This document shows, one piece after another, positions 17,987 through 26,569 of a stretch of 64,000 nt of DNA (its first letter is position 1; every line of letters starts with the position of its first letter). Origin of the DNA: Comamonas resistens (GTDB lineage Bacteria > Pseudomonadota > Gammaproteobacteria > Burkholderiales > Burkholderiaceae_C); contig NZ_CP125947.1 in the NCBI RefSeq assembly GCF_030064165.1, positions 3,596,001 through 3,660,000 of the forward strand. Direction: 5' to 3'. The notes beneath the pieces were generated by a model, which saw only the letters and a program-made list of their open reading frames with translations, ran no database searches and was not told the origin of the DNA. The translations under genes and the position numbers were made by a program.

Positions 17987-18470
17987 ATCTGCGAAAAAGC
18001 CGCTGGCCAAGCGGCTGGCCGAAGGGCTGATGGTGCTGGCCCTGGCCGGCATGGTGGTAGCCGTCTTCGTCAACGTGGTGCTGCGCTATGTCTTTCACAC
18101 CAGCATCGTCTCGTACGAGGAAATTTCGCGCCTGCTCTTTGTCTGGCTGGTCGCCGTCGGCGCGATTGTTGCGGCCTTTGAAGGCTCGCACCTGGGCTTT
18201 GACATGGTGACCTCCCGTGTCGGACCCGGCACCCACAAAGCGCTTTTCTGGCTGTCGCAGCTGTTGATTGCCGCTTGCATGGCCTTGCTGCTGTGGGGCT
18301 CCTGGGAGCAGGTGGTCGCGGGCTGGAACAGCTACAGCACCGTGCTGGGCTACCCGCTGGCGCTGGGCGCTGCGGCCACGCTGGTGCTGGCCATTGGCAT
18401 GCTGGTGGTGGTCGTGCGCGATGTGCTGCGCGGCGCCCCGGCCGAATCTTCCGAAACCAGCGTGGAGTAA
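17964..18470 (+). CDS. TRAP transporter small membrane subunit (DctQ-type)
   Basis: Four-helix small subunit (168 aa) of a tripartite ATP-independent periplasmic transporter. Hydrophobic segments are at about residues 24-45, 60-80, 98-118 and 135-157. The family's EEISRLLFVWLVAVGA segment, which packs against the large subunit, is near residue 53. It overlaps gntK at its start and is followed after 10 bp by the large subunit. Its locus implies gluconate or another sugar acid as substrate. Confidence 0.9.
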   Translation: MSHDNKAESAKKPLAKRLAEGLMVLALAGMVVAVFVNVVLRYVFHTSIVSYEEISRLLFVWLVAVGAIVAAFEGSHLGFDMVTSRVGPGTHKALFWLSQLLIAACMALLLWGSWEQVVAGWNSYSTVLGYPLALGAAATLVLAIGMLVVVVRDVLRGAPAESSETSVE

Positions 18471-18480
18471 GGAAAACGCC

Positions 18481-19761
18481 ATGGTTGTGACCCTGATTTT
18501 TCTGTCCGTGCTGATTGGCGGCATGGTGATCGGCATGCCGATTGCCCATTCACTGGTGCTGACCGGCGTCGCGCTGATGTGGTATCTGGACTTTTTCGAT
18601 ACCCAGCTGCTGGCGCAGAACCTGCAGGCCGGTTTCGATAACTTCCCGCTGCTGGCCGTGCCGTTTTTCATTCTGGCCGGCGAGCTGATGAATGCGGGTG
18701 GCCTGTCGCGCCGCATCATCGATCTGGCGCGCGCCTTCGTCGGCCATATTCCCGGCGGCCTGGGCTATGTGGCCATTGGCGCAGCCGTGCTGCTGGCCTC
18801 CATGAGCGGCTCGGCCATTGCCGATACGGCAGCTCTGGCCACCATCTTACTGCCCATGATGCGCGACCAGAAGTACCCCGACAGCTACAGCGCGGGCCTG
18901 CTGGCCTCGGGCGGCATCATCGCCCCCATCATCCCGCCTTCCATGCCGTTCGTGATCTACGGCGTCACCACCAACACCTCCATCAGCAAGCTGTTTCTTT
19001 CGGGCGTGGTGCCGGGCCTGTTCATGGGCGCGTTTCTGATTGCGGCCTGGTGGTTCATTGCCCGCAAGTACCAGCTGTCCTCGGGCGAGCGCGTGGACTG
19101 GGGCACACGCATCAAGGCCCTGTTCAAAAGCTTCTGGGCCATGATGATGCCGGTCATCATTCTGGGCGGCCTGAAAGGTGGCGTATTCACGCCTACCGAG
19201 GCCGCCGTGGTGGCCGCCGTCTACGCGTTGTTCGTCTCCATGGTGGTCTACCGCGAGATGAGCTGGCACAAGCTCTATGAAGTCTTTCTGGCTGCCGCCA
19301 AGACCACGGCCGTGGTGATGTTCCTCTGCGGCGCCGCCACCGTCACCGCCTACATGATCACGCTGGCCGATCTGCCCAATATGCTGGCAGACAGCTTTGC
19401 CGGCCTGCTGGACAAACCCGTGCTCTTCATGGCCGTGATGATGATCTTCCTGCTGATCGTGGGCACGGCCATGGACCTGACGCCCACCATCCTGATCTTC
19501 GGCCCGGTCTGCGCGCCGCTGGCGGTCAAGGCCGGCATCGACCCCGTGTATTTCGGCTTCATGTTCATCTATGTGGGCTGTATCGGCCTCATCACGCCGC
19601 CCGTTGGCACGGTGCAGAACGTGGTGGCCGGCGTGGGCAAGCTGCGCATGGAGACCGTGATCAAGGGTACCAATCCCTTCCTCATGGTCTATGTACTGCT
19701 GGCCGCCCTGTTCGTGCTCTTCCCTCAGCTGGTGACCGCACCGCTCAAGTGGATGCACTGA
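18481..19761 (+). CDS. TRAP transporter large permease subunit (DctM-type)
   Basis: A 426-aa polytopic inner-membrane protein with the DctM elevator fold. Typical motifs are visible: PFFILAGELMNAGGLSRRI near residue 60, the SGSAIADTAALATILLP hairpin near 103, GIIAPIIPPSMPFVIYG near 142, and LITPPVGTVQNV near 365. It uses the sodium gradient to move substrate delivered by the binding protein. It sits between the small subunit and the binding-protein gene in the gluconate operon. Confidence 0.93.
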   Translation: MVVTLIFLSVLIGGMVIGMPIAHSLVLTGVALMWYLDFFDTQLLAQNLQAGFDNFPLLAVPFFILAGELMNAGGLSRRIIDLARAFVGHIPGGLGYVAIGAAVLLASMSGSAIADTAALATILLPMMRDQKYPDSYSAGLLASGGIIAPIIPPSMPFVIYGVTTNTSISKLFLSGVVPGLFMGAFLIAAWWFIARKYQLSSGERVDWGTRIKALFKSFWAMMMPVIILGGLKGGVFTPTEAAVVAAVYALFVSMVVYREMSWHKLYEVFLAAAKTTAVVMFLCGAATVTAYMITLADLPNMLADSFAGLLDKPVLFMAVMMIFLLIVGTAMDLTPTILIFGPVCAPLAVKAGIDPVYFGFMFIYVGCIGLITPPVGTVQNVVAGVGKLRMETVIKGTNPFLMVYVLLAALFVLFPQLVTAPLKWMH

Positions 19762-19885
19762 AGACCAGGCCATGGCGATCTCGAAGACTCTCAAATCAAT
19801 AGCTGCCAGCGCAAACCACATAAGCGCTGCAGGCCAATTTCGCTTCAACCCAAGGGCTCCGGCCCATTCAAGCAAGGAGACAGGT

Positions 19886-20893
19886 ATGCGTATCAAATTT
19901 GCAATCACTGGCCTCGCGGCCATGCTGCTGGCCGCCGGTGCCGTTCAGGCCCAGGACTTCAAGCCCCGCCTAGTGCGCTTTGGCTACGGTCTGGTCGAAG
20001 ACTCCAACCAGGGCCGCGCCGTGCGCATGTTTGCCAAGGAAGTGGAAAAAGCCACGGGCGGCAAGATGAAGGTGCGCGCCATCGGCAATGCATCGCTGGG
20101 CTCGGACACCCAGATGCAGCAGGCGCTGATCGGCGGTGCGCAGGAGATGATGGTCGGCTCCACGGCCACCCTGGTGGGCCTGGCCCCCGAGATGGCGGTC
20201 TGGGACACGCCTTTCCTGTTTGCCAACACCAAGGAGGCCGATGCGGTGCTGGACGGCCCCGTGGGCGAGAAGGTCAAGGCCACGCTGGAGCCCAAGGGCA
20301 TGGTCGGCCTGGTCTATTGGGAAAACGGTTTCCGCAATCTGACCAATAACAAGCGCCCCATCGCCAAGCTCGAAGACCTGCAGGATGTGAAGCTACGCGT
20401 GATGCAGAACAACGTCTTCCTCGACAGCTTCAAGGCCTTGGGCGCCAATGCCGTGCCCCTGCCCTTCTCCGAGCTGTTCACGGCGCTGGAAACCAAGGCC
20501 GTTGATGGTCAGGAAAACCCGTTCAACACCGTGCTGTCGAGCAAGTTTTACGAGGTGCAGAAGTACCTGACCGTTTCCAACCATGTCTACAGTCCCTGGA
20601 TCGTGACGGTCAGCAAGAAATGGTGGGACACGCTGAGCCCGGCCGAAAAGAAGGTGCTGCAGGACGCGGCCATCAAGAGCCGCGAATTCGAGCGCAAGGA
20701 CACGCGTGAGGAAGCGGCCAAGGCCCTGGCCGAGATCAAGACCAAGGGCATGCAGGTCAACGAACTGCCCAGCGCCGAAGCGGGCCGCATGCGCGACAAG
20801 CTGGCGGCCGTGAACGCCGGCATTGCCAAGTCCGTGGGTCAGGGCACCTGGGATTCGGTGCAGGCAGCGGTCAAGCAAGCTCGCGCCAAGTGA
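19886..20893 (+). CDS. TRAP transporter substrate-binding protein (DctP-type)
   Basis: Periplasmic binding protein of 335 aa. The start at 19886 has a good AAGGAGA site and gives a clear signal peptide (MRIKFAITGLAAMLLAAGAVQAQ, cut after AQA). The mature domain has DctP-family landmarks: the carboxylate-binding arginine region DVKLRVMQNNVF, the PLPFSELFTALETKAVDGQENPF segment and a helical C-terminus. With the two membrane subunits upstream it completes a TRAP system that presumably binds gluconate. An in-frame extension to 19772 is rejected. Confidence 0.92.
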   Translation: MRIKFAITGLAAMLLAAGAVQAQDFKPRLVRFGYGLVEDSNQGRAVRMFAKEVEKATGGKMKVRAIGNASLGSDTQMQQALIGGAQEMMVGSTATLVGLAPEMAVWDTPFLFANTKEADAVLDGPVGEKVKATLEPKGMVGLVYWENGFRNLTNNKRPIAKLEDLQDVKLRVMQNNVFLDSFKALGANAVPLPFSELFTALETKAVDGQENPFNTVLSSKFYEVQKYLTVSNHVYSPWIVTVSKKWWDTLSPAEKKVLQDAAIKSREFERKDTREEAAKALAEIKTKGMQVNELPSAEAGRMRDKLAAVNAGIAKSVGQGTWDSVQAAVKQARAK

Positions 20894-21072
20894 TTCCATT
20901 TCTAAATCATCCGATTACTTTGTCGGCTTCGCTTGCCGTGCTGCAGCACTGTCTTCGCTTCGCCTTCGCGTACTCGAATGATTGATAAACGGAATAAGAC
21001 GCCCCCCACCAAGCCGCTGCCGCGTGATCGCCCAAAGCTCTAACGCGGCAGCGCTTTTGAAAGATTTTCATC

Positions 21073-22920
21073 ATGGCAATCCACCCCGTTCTGTCCCAGG
21101 TAACGCAGCGCATTCAGCAGCGCAGCCAGGCCAGCCGTGCGGACTATATGGCCCAGGTCAATGCCATGGCCGCGCGAGCGCCGCAGGTGCGCTCCATGGG
21201 CTGCGCCAATGTGGCCCATGCCTTTGCCGCCCTGCCCGGCGCCGACAAGATTCGCATCGTCGAGGAAAAAGGGCCGAACATCGGCATCGTCACGGCCTAT
21301 AACGATGTGCTCTCGGCCCATGCGCCGTTTGCGCATTACCCCGATATTCTGAAAGACGAGGCCCGGCGCCACGGCGCCACGGCCCAGGTGGCCGGCGGTG
21401 TACCCGCCATGTGCGACGGCGTGACACAGGGCATGCCCGGCATGGAGCTGAGCCTGTTCAGCCGTGACGCCATCGCCATGTCCACCGCAGTGGCGCTCAC
21501 GCATGACACTTTCGATGCGGCCCTGATGCTGGGCGTCTGTGACAAGATCGTTCCCGGCCTGCTCATCGGTGCCCTGCACTTCGGCCATCTGCCCATGGTG
21601 TTTGTGCCGGCCGGCCCCATGACATCGGGCCTGTCCAACAGCGAAAAAGCCAGGGTGCGCGAGCAGGCCGCTCAGGGCCTGGTAGGCCGCAAGGAACTGC
21701 AGGCAGCAGAAAACGCGGCCTATCACGACCAGGGCACCTGCACCTTCTACGGCACGGCCAACAGCAACCAGATGCTGCTCGAAGCCATGGGCCTGCATGT
21801 GCCCGGCACGGCCTTCATCAACCCCGCAGAGGCCGAGCGCGAGCTGCTCACGCGCGAAGCCATGTGCACCGTGCTCTCCATCACCCACGGCAAGCGCTTT
21901 GCGCCCATAGGCCATATCGTGGACGAGCGCTGCATCGTCAACGCCATGGTGGCGCTGCTGGCCACGGGCGGCTCCACCAACCATCTGATTCACTGGGTGG
22001 CCGTGGCGCGCGCCGCGGGCATCCTCATCGACTGGGATGATTTCGAGCAGCTGTCTGCCGTCGTGCCGCTGCTGGCCCGCGTCTATCCCAATGGCGCTGC
22101 CGATGTGAACCAGTTCCAGGCGGCAGGCGGACCCGGCTATGTGATCGCCCAGCTGCTGCAGGCCGGGCTCATGCATGGCGATGTGCTCACCGTCAGGCCC
22201 GAAGGCCTAGCCGCCTTCGCCCGCATCCCCCATGTCGAGAACGGCGCGCTGCGCTGGAAAGATGCAGGCGCTTCCGGTGACGACAGCGTGCTGCGTCCGG
22301 CCAGCCGCCCCTTCAGCCCCACGGGGGGCCTGAAACTGCTCAAAGGCAATCTGGGCCGCAGCGTCATCAAGATCAGCGCCGTGCCCGAAGACCGCCACAC
22401 ATTGCGCGCACCGGCCTGGGTCTTTGATTCCCAGGACGAGCTGCAGGCGGCCTTCAAATCCGGCGCGCTGGAGCACGCCTGCCAGAGCAATGGCTTCAAC
22501 GGCGTGGTCTGCGTGGTGCGCTGGCAGGGGCCGCAAGCCAATGGCATGCCCGAGCTGCACAAGCTCACCCCGCCGCTGGCTGTGCTGCAAGGCAAGGGCT
22601 ATACCGTGGCCCTGGTCACCGATGGCCGCATGAGCGGTGCCTCGGGCAAGGTACCTGCTGCCATCCATCTGAGCCCTGAAGCCCTGGCGGGCGGGCCGCT
22701 GGCCAGGGTGCAAAGCGGCGACATCATCACCATGGATGCACCCAGCGGCCTGCTTCAGGCCGAGGTGGCAGAGGCCGACTGGAATGCCAGGCCTCTGGCC
22801 ACCATGCCTGCCGAACTGCAGCAGGCCAACCATCGCGGCCTGGGCCGCGAACTGTTTGCCGGATTCCGGCGCAACGCGCTGAGCGCAGAGGAAGGAGCTT
22901 GCACATGGCTGCTCAAATAA
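21073..22920 (+). CDS. edd: Phosphogluconate dehydratase
   Basis: A 615-aa iron-sulfur dehydratase of the IlvD/Edd family that converts 6-phosphogluconate to 2-keto-3-deoxy-6-phosphogluconate, the first Entner-Doudoroff step. Cluster cysteines are in [12 protein letters not shown] and [11 protein letters not shown]. Other landmarks are the [11 protein letters not shown] segment, [10 protein letters not shown] and the late [18 protein letters not shown] motif, which distinguishes the family. The 179-bp gap from the TRAP binding protein may hold a promoter, although co-transcription is possible. The end overlaps eda by 16 nt. Confidence 0.96.
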   Translation: MAIHPVLSQVTQRIQQRSQASRADYMAQVNAMAARAPQVRSMGCANVAHAFAALPGADKIRIVEEKGPNIGIVTAYNDVLSAHAPFAHYPDILKDEARRHGATAQVAGGVPAMCDGVTQGMPGMELSLFSRDAIAMSTAVALTHDTFDAALMLGVCDKIVPGLLIGALHFGHLPMVFVPAGPMTSGLSNSEKARVREQAAQGLVGRKELQAAENAAYHDQGTCTFYGTANSNQMLLEAMGLHVPGTAFINPAEAERELLTREAMCTVLSITHGKRFAPIGHIVDERCIVNAMVALLATGGSTNHLIHWVAVARAAGILIDWDDFEQLSAVVPLLARVYPNGAADVNQFQAAGGPGYVIAQLLQAGLMHGDVLTVRPEGLAAFARIPHVENGALRWKDAGASGDDSVLRPASRPFSPTGGLKLLKGNLGRSVIKISAVPEDRHTLRAPAWVFDSQDELQAAFKSGALEHACQSNGFNGVVCVVRWQGPQANGMPELHKLTPPLAVLQGKGYTVALVTDGRMSGASGKVPAAIHLSPEALAGGPLARVQSGDIITMDAPSGLLQAEVAEADWNARPLATMPAELQQANHRGLGRELFAGFRRNALSAEEGACTWLLK

Positions 22921-23540
22921 CGGCTTTGTCCCTGATGCAGGATGCACCGGTGATTCCGGTCATCGTGCTGCACAGCACGGAGCATGCAGTGCCCATGGCC
23001 GAGGCCCTGCTGGCTGGCGGCATACACGTGCTGGAAGTGACCTTGCGCACCCCGCAGGGCCTGGCCTGTATAGAAGCCATTGCCAAGGCCGTACCGCAGG
23101 CCATTGTGGGTGCAGGCACCGTGCGCAATGCCGCCGATGCAGCGGCGGCAGCCAATGCAGGTGCCAGGTTTGCCGTCAGCCCCGGCTATACCAGCGCGCT
23201 GGGCCAGGCCTGCCGCAAGCTCAATCTGCCCTTGCTGCCCGGTGTTGCCACCAGCAGCGAGATCATGGCGGCGCAGGAAGACGGTTTCGGTGAGCTGAAG
23301 TTCTTCCCCGCCGTACAGTCCGGTGGCATCCAGATGCTCAAGGCCTGGCAAGGTCCATTCGGCGATGTGCGCTTTTGCCCCACGGGCGGCATCTCTCCCG
23401 CCAACGCAGCCGAATTTCTGGCGCTGTCCAATGTGGTCTGCGTGGGCGGTTCCTGGCTGGTACCAGGCAGCGCCCTGGAGAACGGGCACTGGTCGCAGAT
23501 CACCGATCTGGCCCAGGCCACGCACAAGCTGCGCGCATAA
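22905..23540 (+). CDS. eda: KDPG/KHG aldolase
   Basis: A 211-aa class I aldolase that splits 2-keto-3-deoxy-6-phosphogluconate into pyruvate and glyceraldehyde 3-phosphate. The Schiff-base lysine is in ELKFFPAV (about residue 130); the catalytic glutamate region is [12 protein letters not shown] near residue 43, and GAGTVRN follows. The ATG at 22905 is preceded by AAGGAG, and the gene overlaps the end of edd, which points to coupled translation. It ends before a strong terminator, closing the gluconate operon. Confidence 0.96.
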   Translation: MAAQITALSLMQDAPVIPVIVLHSTEHAVPMAEALLAGGIHVLEVTLRTPQGLACIEAIAKAVPQAIVGAGTVRNAADAAAAANAGARFAVSPGYTSALGQACRKLNLPLLPGVATSSEIMAAQEDGFGELKFFPAVQSGGIQMLKAWQGPFGDVRFCPTGGISPANAAEFLALSNVVCVGGSWLVPGSALENGHWSQITDLAQATHKLRA

Positions 23541-23551
23541 ACATGGCCACA

Positions 23552-23586
23552 AAAAAGCCCGGCTGGCAAAACCAGTCGGGCTTTTT
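23552..23586. terminator. Bidirectional rho-independent terminator after eda
   Basis: A stem of AAAAAGCCCGGCTGG with CCAGTCGGGCTTTTT (one G-U pair) around a CAAAA loop, with an A-tract before and a T-tract after. It separates the plus-strand eda from the converging cyd operon. Confidence 0.92.
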
Positions 23587-23613
23587 GATCACTGCGCTGC
23601 AGATGATGCCGAA

Positions 23614-23754
23614 TCAGGCTTCTGGCAACGAGTTGGTCTCCTCAAGAATGCGGCGGCGAGTCACCTCGTCGTCCGTCAGCTCATACCACATGGCGTTGAG
23701 CACCGCAAAGGCCGCTGCCAGCGGCAGTCCCAGCAACCAGGCGAAATACCACAT
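23614..23754 (-). CDS. cydX: Cytochrome bd oxidase small subunit
   Basis: A 46-aa single-pass membrane peptide beginning MWYFAWLLGLPLAAAFAVLN and ending in a charged tail (ELTDDEVTRRRILEETN). That is the standard CydX/CbdX layout, with a conserved W-x-F-A-W start and one hydrophobic helix. It begins 21 bp after cydB as the last gene of the operon. In Escherichia coli CydX stabilises the heme b595/d site of the CydAB oxidase. It is easy to miss because of its length. Confidence 0.92.
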   Translation of the reverse strand: MWYFAWLLGLPLAAAFAVLNAMWYELTDDEVTRRRILEETNSLPEA

Positions 23755-23775
23755 ATCCAGTTCCTTTCTTCTTGA

Positions 23776-24927
23776 TCAGTACGAATGGCCACGACCGGTG
23801 GCGATGGCAGCGATGTCCACCTTGCCGCGCAGCACCGAATACACCCAGCTGGTGTAGGCCAGAATCAGCGGCAGGAAGATCAGCACGCAGACCAGCATGA
23901 TGAACAGCACCACATGGCTGGAAGACGAGTCCCAGACCGTCAGGCTGAAGCGCGGATCCACGGTGGATGGCAGGATCATGGGGAACATGGCGGCGCCCAC
24001 GCTGAGGATGATTCCGGCAATGGCCAGGCCGCTGGCCATCAGGCCCAGCCACTCGCGGCGGCTGCGCAGACCCAGGGCCGCGATCAGCGGCATCAGCAGG
24101 CCGATACCGGGCACCAGCCATAGCACGGGATAGCTTTTGAAGTTGGCCATCCAGGCCCCGGCCACTGCGGCGGCAGTCTTGTTCATGGGATTGGAAGGGC
24201 CGACAGGGTTGACCTCGCTGGTGATCACATAGCCGTTGATGCTGGCCAGCCAGACGCCGGCGGCCGCAAACAGCACCGTGGTCAGCACGGCGAACAACGT
24301 GCCATACCTGGCGGCGCGTGCCGAGACCTCACCTTCGGTCTTGAACACCAGCCAGGCCGCACCGTGCATGAGCAGCATGGACAGCGACACCAGGCCGCAC
24401 AGCAATGCGAAAGGCGTCAGCAGCCCGAAGAACGTGCCGTCGTAGTAGATGCGCATGTCATTGCCCAGGCGGAAAGGCACGCCCAGCATCACATTGCCCA
24501 CGGCCACGCCGAACAGCAGCGCGGGCACCAGACCGGTGATGCACAGCACCCAGTCCCAGCCGTTGCGCCAGGCTGCGCTTTCGCGCTTGCTGCGGAACTT
24601 GAAGGCCACGGGGCGCAGGATCAACGGCACCAGCACGGCGAACATGGCCAGGTAGAAGCCCGAGAAGGACACGGCGTACAGCTGGGGCCAGGCGGCGAAG
24701 ATGGCGCCGCCGCCCAGGATCAGCCACACCTGGTTGCCCTCCCACACGGGGCCCACCGAGTTGATGGCCGTGCGTCGCTCCACATCGGTCTTGGCCGTGG
24801 CGCGCAGCAGGCCCATGGCTCCAAGGTCAAAGCCGTCGGTCACAGCAAAGCCCACCAGCAGCACGCCCAGCAGCAGCCACCAGATGACGCGCAACACGTC
24901 GTAGGTAATCAGTTCATGCAAGATCAT
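23776..24927 (-). CDS. cydB: Cytochrome bd ubiquinol oxidase subunit II
   Basis: A 383-aa inner-membrane subunit of the cytochrome bd quinol oxidase, with about eight or nine transmembrane helices. The N-terminal segment MILHELITYDVLRVIWWLLLGVLLVGFAVTDGFDLG contains the conserved W and DGFDLG motif; NSVGPVWEGNQVWLILGGGAIFAAWP follows near residue 57, both typical of CydB. It pairs with CydA to form the oxygen-reducing heterodimer. It lies 23 bp downstream of cydA. Confidence 0.95.
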   Translation of the reverse strand: MILHELITYDVLRVIWWLLLGVLLVGFAVTDGFDLGAMGLLRATAKTDVERRTAINSVGPVWEGNQVWLILGGGAIFAAWPQLYAVSFSGFYLAMFAVLVPLILRPVAFKFRSKRESAAWRNGWDWVLCITGLVPALLFGVAVGNVMLGVPFRLGNDMRIYYDGTFFGLLTPFALLCGLVSLSMLLMHGAAWLVFKTEGEVSARAARYGTLFAVLTTVLFAAAGVWLASINGYVITSEVNPVGPSNPMNKTAAAVAGAWMANFKSYPVLWLVPGIGLLMPLIAALGLRSRREWLGLMASGLAIAGIILSVGAAMFPMILPSTVDPRFSLTVWDSSSSHVVLFIMLVCVLIFLPLILAYTSWVYSVLRGKVDIAAIATGRGHSY

Positions 24928-24950
24928 TTGCTCATACTCCTTGCAGGCAT

Positions 24951-26537
24951 TCAGCGGGCTGCTGCCAGCTTTTTGATCATGGGTTCATAAAAGCTCAGAT
25001 GCGGCTCGCTCTCGTGCTCGGGGCCCTTCTTGATGGCCTTGACCATCAGCTTGAGTTCGATCACCAGCAGCACGGTGTAGATCAGCACAAAGCAGGCAAT
25101 GGTCAGCAGCAAGGTGCTGGCCCCCAGGTTGGACACGGCCATGGCCGTGGGCAGCACGCCTTCGATGATCCAGGGCTGGCGGCCCAGCTCTGCCACCACC
25201 CAGCCGCATTCGGCAGCAATCCAGGGCAGAGGAATGGACAGCACGGCAACCTTGAGCAGCCAGGGATAGGCATCGAGCTTGTGACGCACGGACAGCCAGA
25301 AGAAGGTTCCGGTCAGCACGATGAAGAACATGCCCAAGGCCACCATGATGCGGAAGGTCCAGAACAGCGGGCCCACAGGCGGCACGGTGTCCATGGCGGC
25401 CTTGTGAATCTGCTCGTCGCTCGCCTTGCGCGGATCGTCCACATAGCGCATCAGCAGCAGGGCATAGCCCATGTTGGCGCCGTTATTCTCGAAGCGCAGA
25501 CGGGCTTCGTCGGGAATTTCCGCCTCGCTCTTGGCCGCACGAATGGTCTGCAGCGCGTCATAGGCATCGATACCGTTGCGGATATTGCCCTCGGCGTTCT
25601 TGACCAACTGGTTGATGCCGGGAATCTCGGTGTTCAGGGAACGCGTGCCGATCAGACCCATGACCCATGGGATATGCACGGCAAAGTGGGTTTCGCGCGC
25701 TTCACGGTCCGGAAAGCCGAAGGCCGTAAAGGCCGCAGGCGCAGGCTCGGTCTCCCACATGGCCTCGATGGAAGCCAGCTTCATCTTCTGATGCTCGGAC
25801 GACAGATAGCCAGACTCATCGCCAAGCACCACCACCGACAGCGAGGCAGCCAGGCCAAACGAGGCGGCCACTGTCATCGAGCGCTTGGCCAGATGCAGGT
25901 GACGACCCTTGAGCAGATACCAGGCCGACACACCCAACACAAACAGCGAGGCCATCACATAGCCTGCAGATACCGTATGCACAAATTTGGCCTGTGCCAC
26001 AGGGTTGGTCAGCACGGCAAAGAAGTCTGTCACTTCCATGCGCATGGTCTGAGGATTGAAAGCCGCACCCACAGGGTTCTGCATCCAGCCATTGGCCACC
26101 AGAATCCACAGTGCGGAGAAGTTGGTGCCGATGGCCATCAGGCAGGTCACGATCAGGTGCTTGAGCTTGGAGAGGCGATCCCAGCCGAAGAAGAACAGAC
26201 CCACAAAGGTCGCCTCCATGAAGAAGGCCATCAGACCTTCAATGGCCAGCGGCGCACCAAAGATGTCGCCCACATAGTGGCTGTAATAGCTCCAGTTCAT
26301 GCCGAACTGGAACTCCATCACCACGCCGGTCGCCACGCCCATGGCAAAGTTGATGCCGAACAGCACGCCCCAGAACTTGGTCATGTCGCGCCAGATGGTG
26401 CGGCCTGTCATCACAAACACCGTCTCCATGATGGCGACGAGAATCGACAGGCCCAGCGTCAGCGGCACAAACAGAAAGTGGTAGAGCGCCGTTATCGCGA
26501 ACTGCAGTCGCGATAGATCGACGATATCGAGGTCCAT
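24951..26537 (-). CDS. cydA: Cytochrome bd ubiquinol oxidase subunit I
   Basis: A 528-aa membrane subunit that carries the hemes b558, b595 and d and the quinol site. The distal heme ligand histidine is in ALYHFLFVPLTLG (residue about 19). A second histidine lies in KFVHTVSAGYV near residue 187, and the GRQPW motif of the quinol region near residue 450. Between them is the periplasmic Q-loop (EPAPAAFTAFGFPDRE onwards). It oxidises quinol and reduces oxygen with high affinity under low oxygen. A GAAAGGA site precedes the ATG. Confidence 0.96.
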   Translation of the reverse strand: MDLDIVDLSRLQFAITALYHFLFVPLTLGLSILVAIMETVFVMTGRTIWRDMTKFWGVLFGINFAMGVATGVVMEFQFGMNWSYYSHYVGDIFGAPLAIEGLMAFFMEATFVGLFFFGWDRLSKLKHLIVTCLMAIGTNFSALWILVANGWMQNPVGAAFNPQTMRMEVTDFFAVLTNPVAQAKFVHTVSAGYVMASLFVLGVSAWYLLKGRHLHLAKRSMTVAASFGLAASLSVVVLGDESGYLSSEHQKMKLASIEAMWETEPAPAAFTAFGFPDREARETHFAVHIPWVMGLIGTRSLNTEIPGINQLVKNAEGNIRNGIDAYDALQTIRAAKSEAEIPDEARLRFENNGANMGYALLLMRYVDDPRKASDEQIHKAAMDTVPPVGPLFWTFRIMVALGMFFIVLTGTFFWLSVRHKLDAYPWLLKVAVLSIPLPWIAAECGWVVAELGRQPWIIEGVLPTAMAVSNLGASTLLLTIACFVLIYTVLLVIELKLMVKAIKKGPEHESEPHLSFYEPMIKKLAAAR

Positions 26538-26569
26538 GGTCAGGTCCTTTCTCTCGGTACTTCAAAAAA

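Noticed and set aside
24999..26516. 505-codon open frame opposite cydA
   Set aside because: Histidine- and glutamine-rich antisense translation; cydA on the other strand has heme-ligand and quinol motifs.
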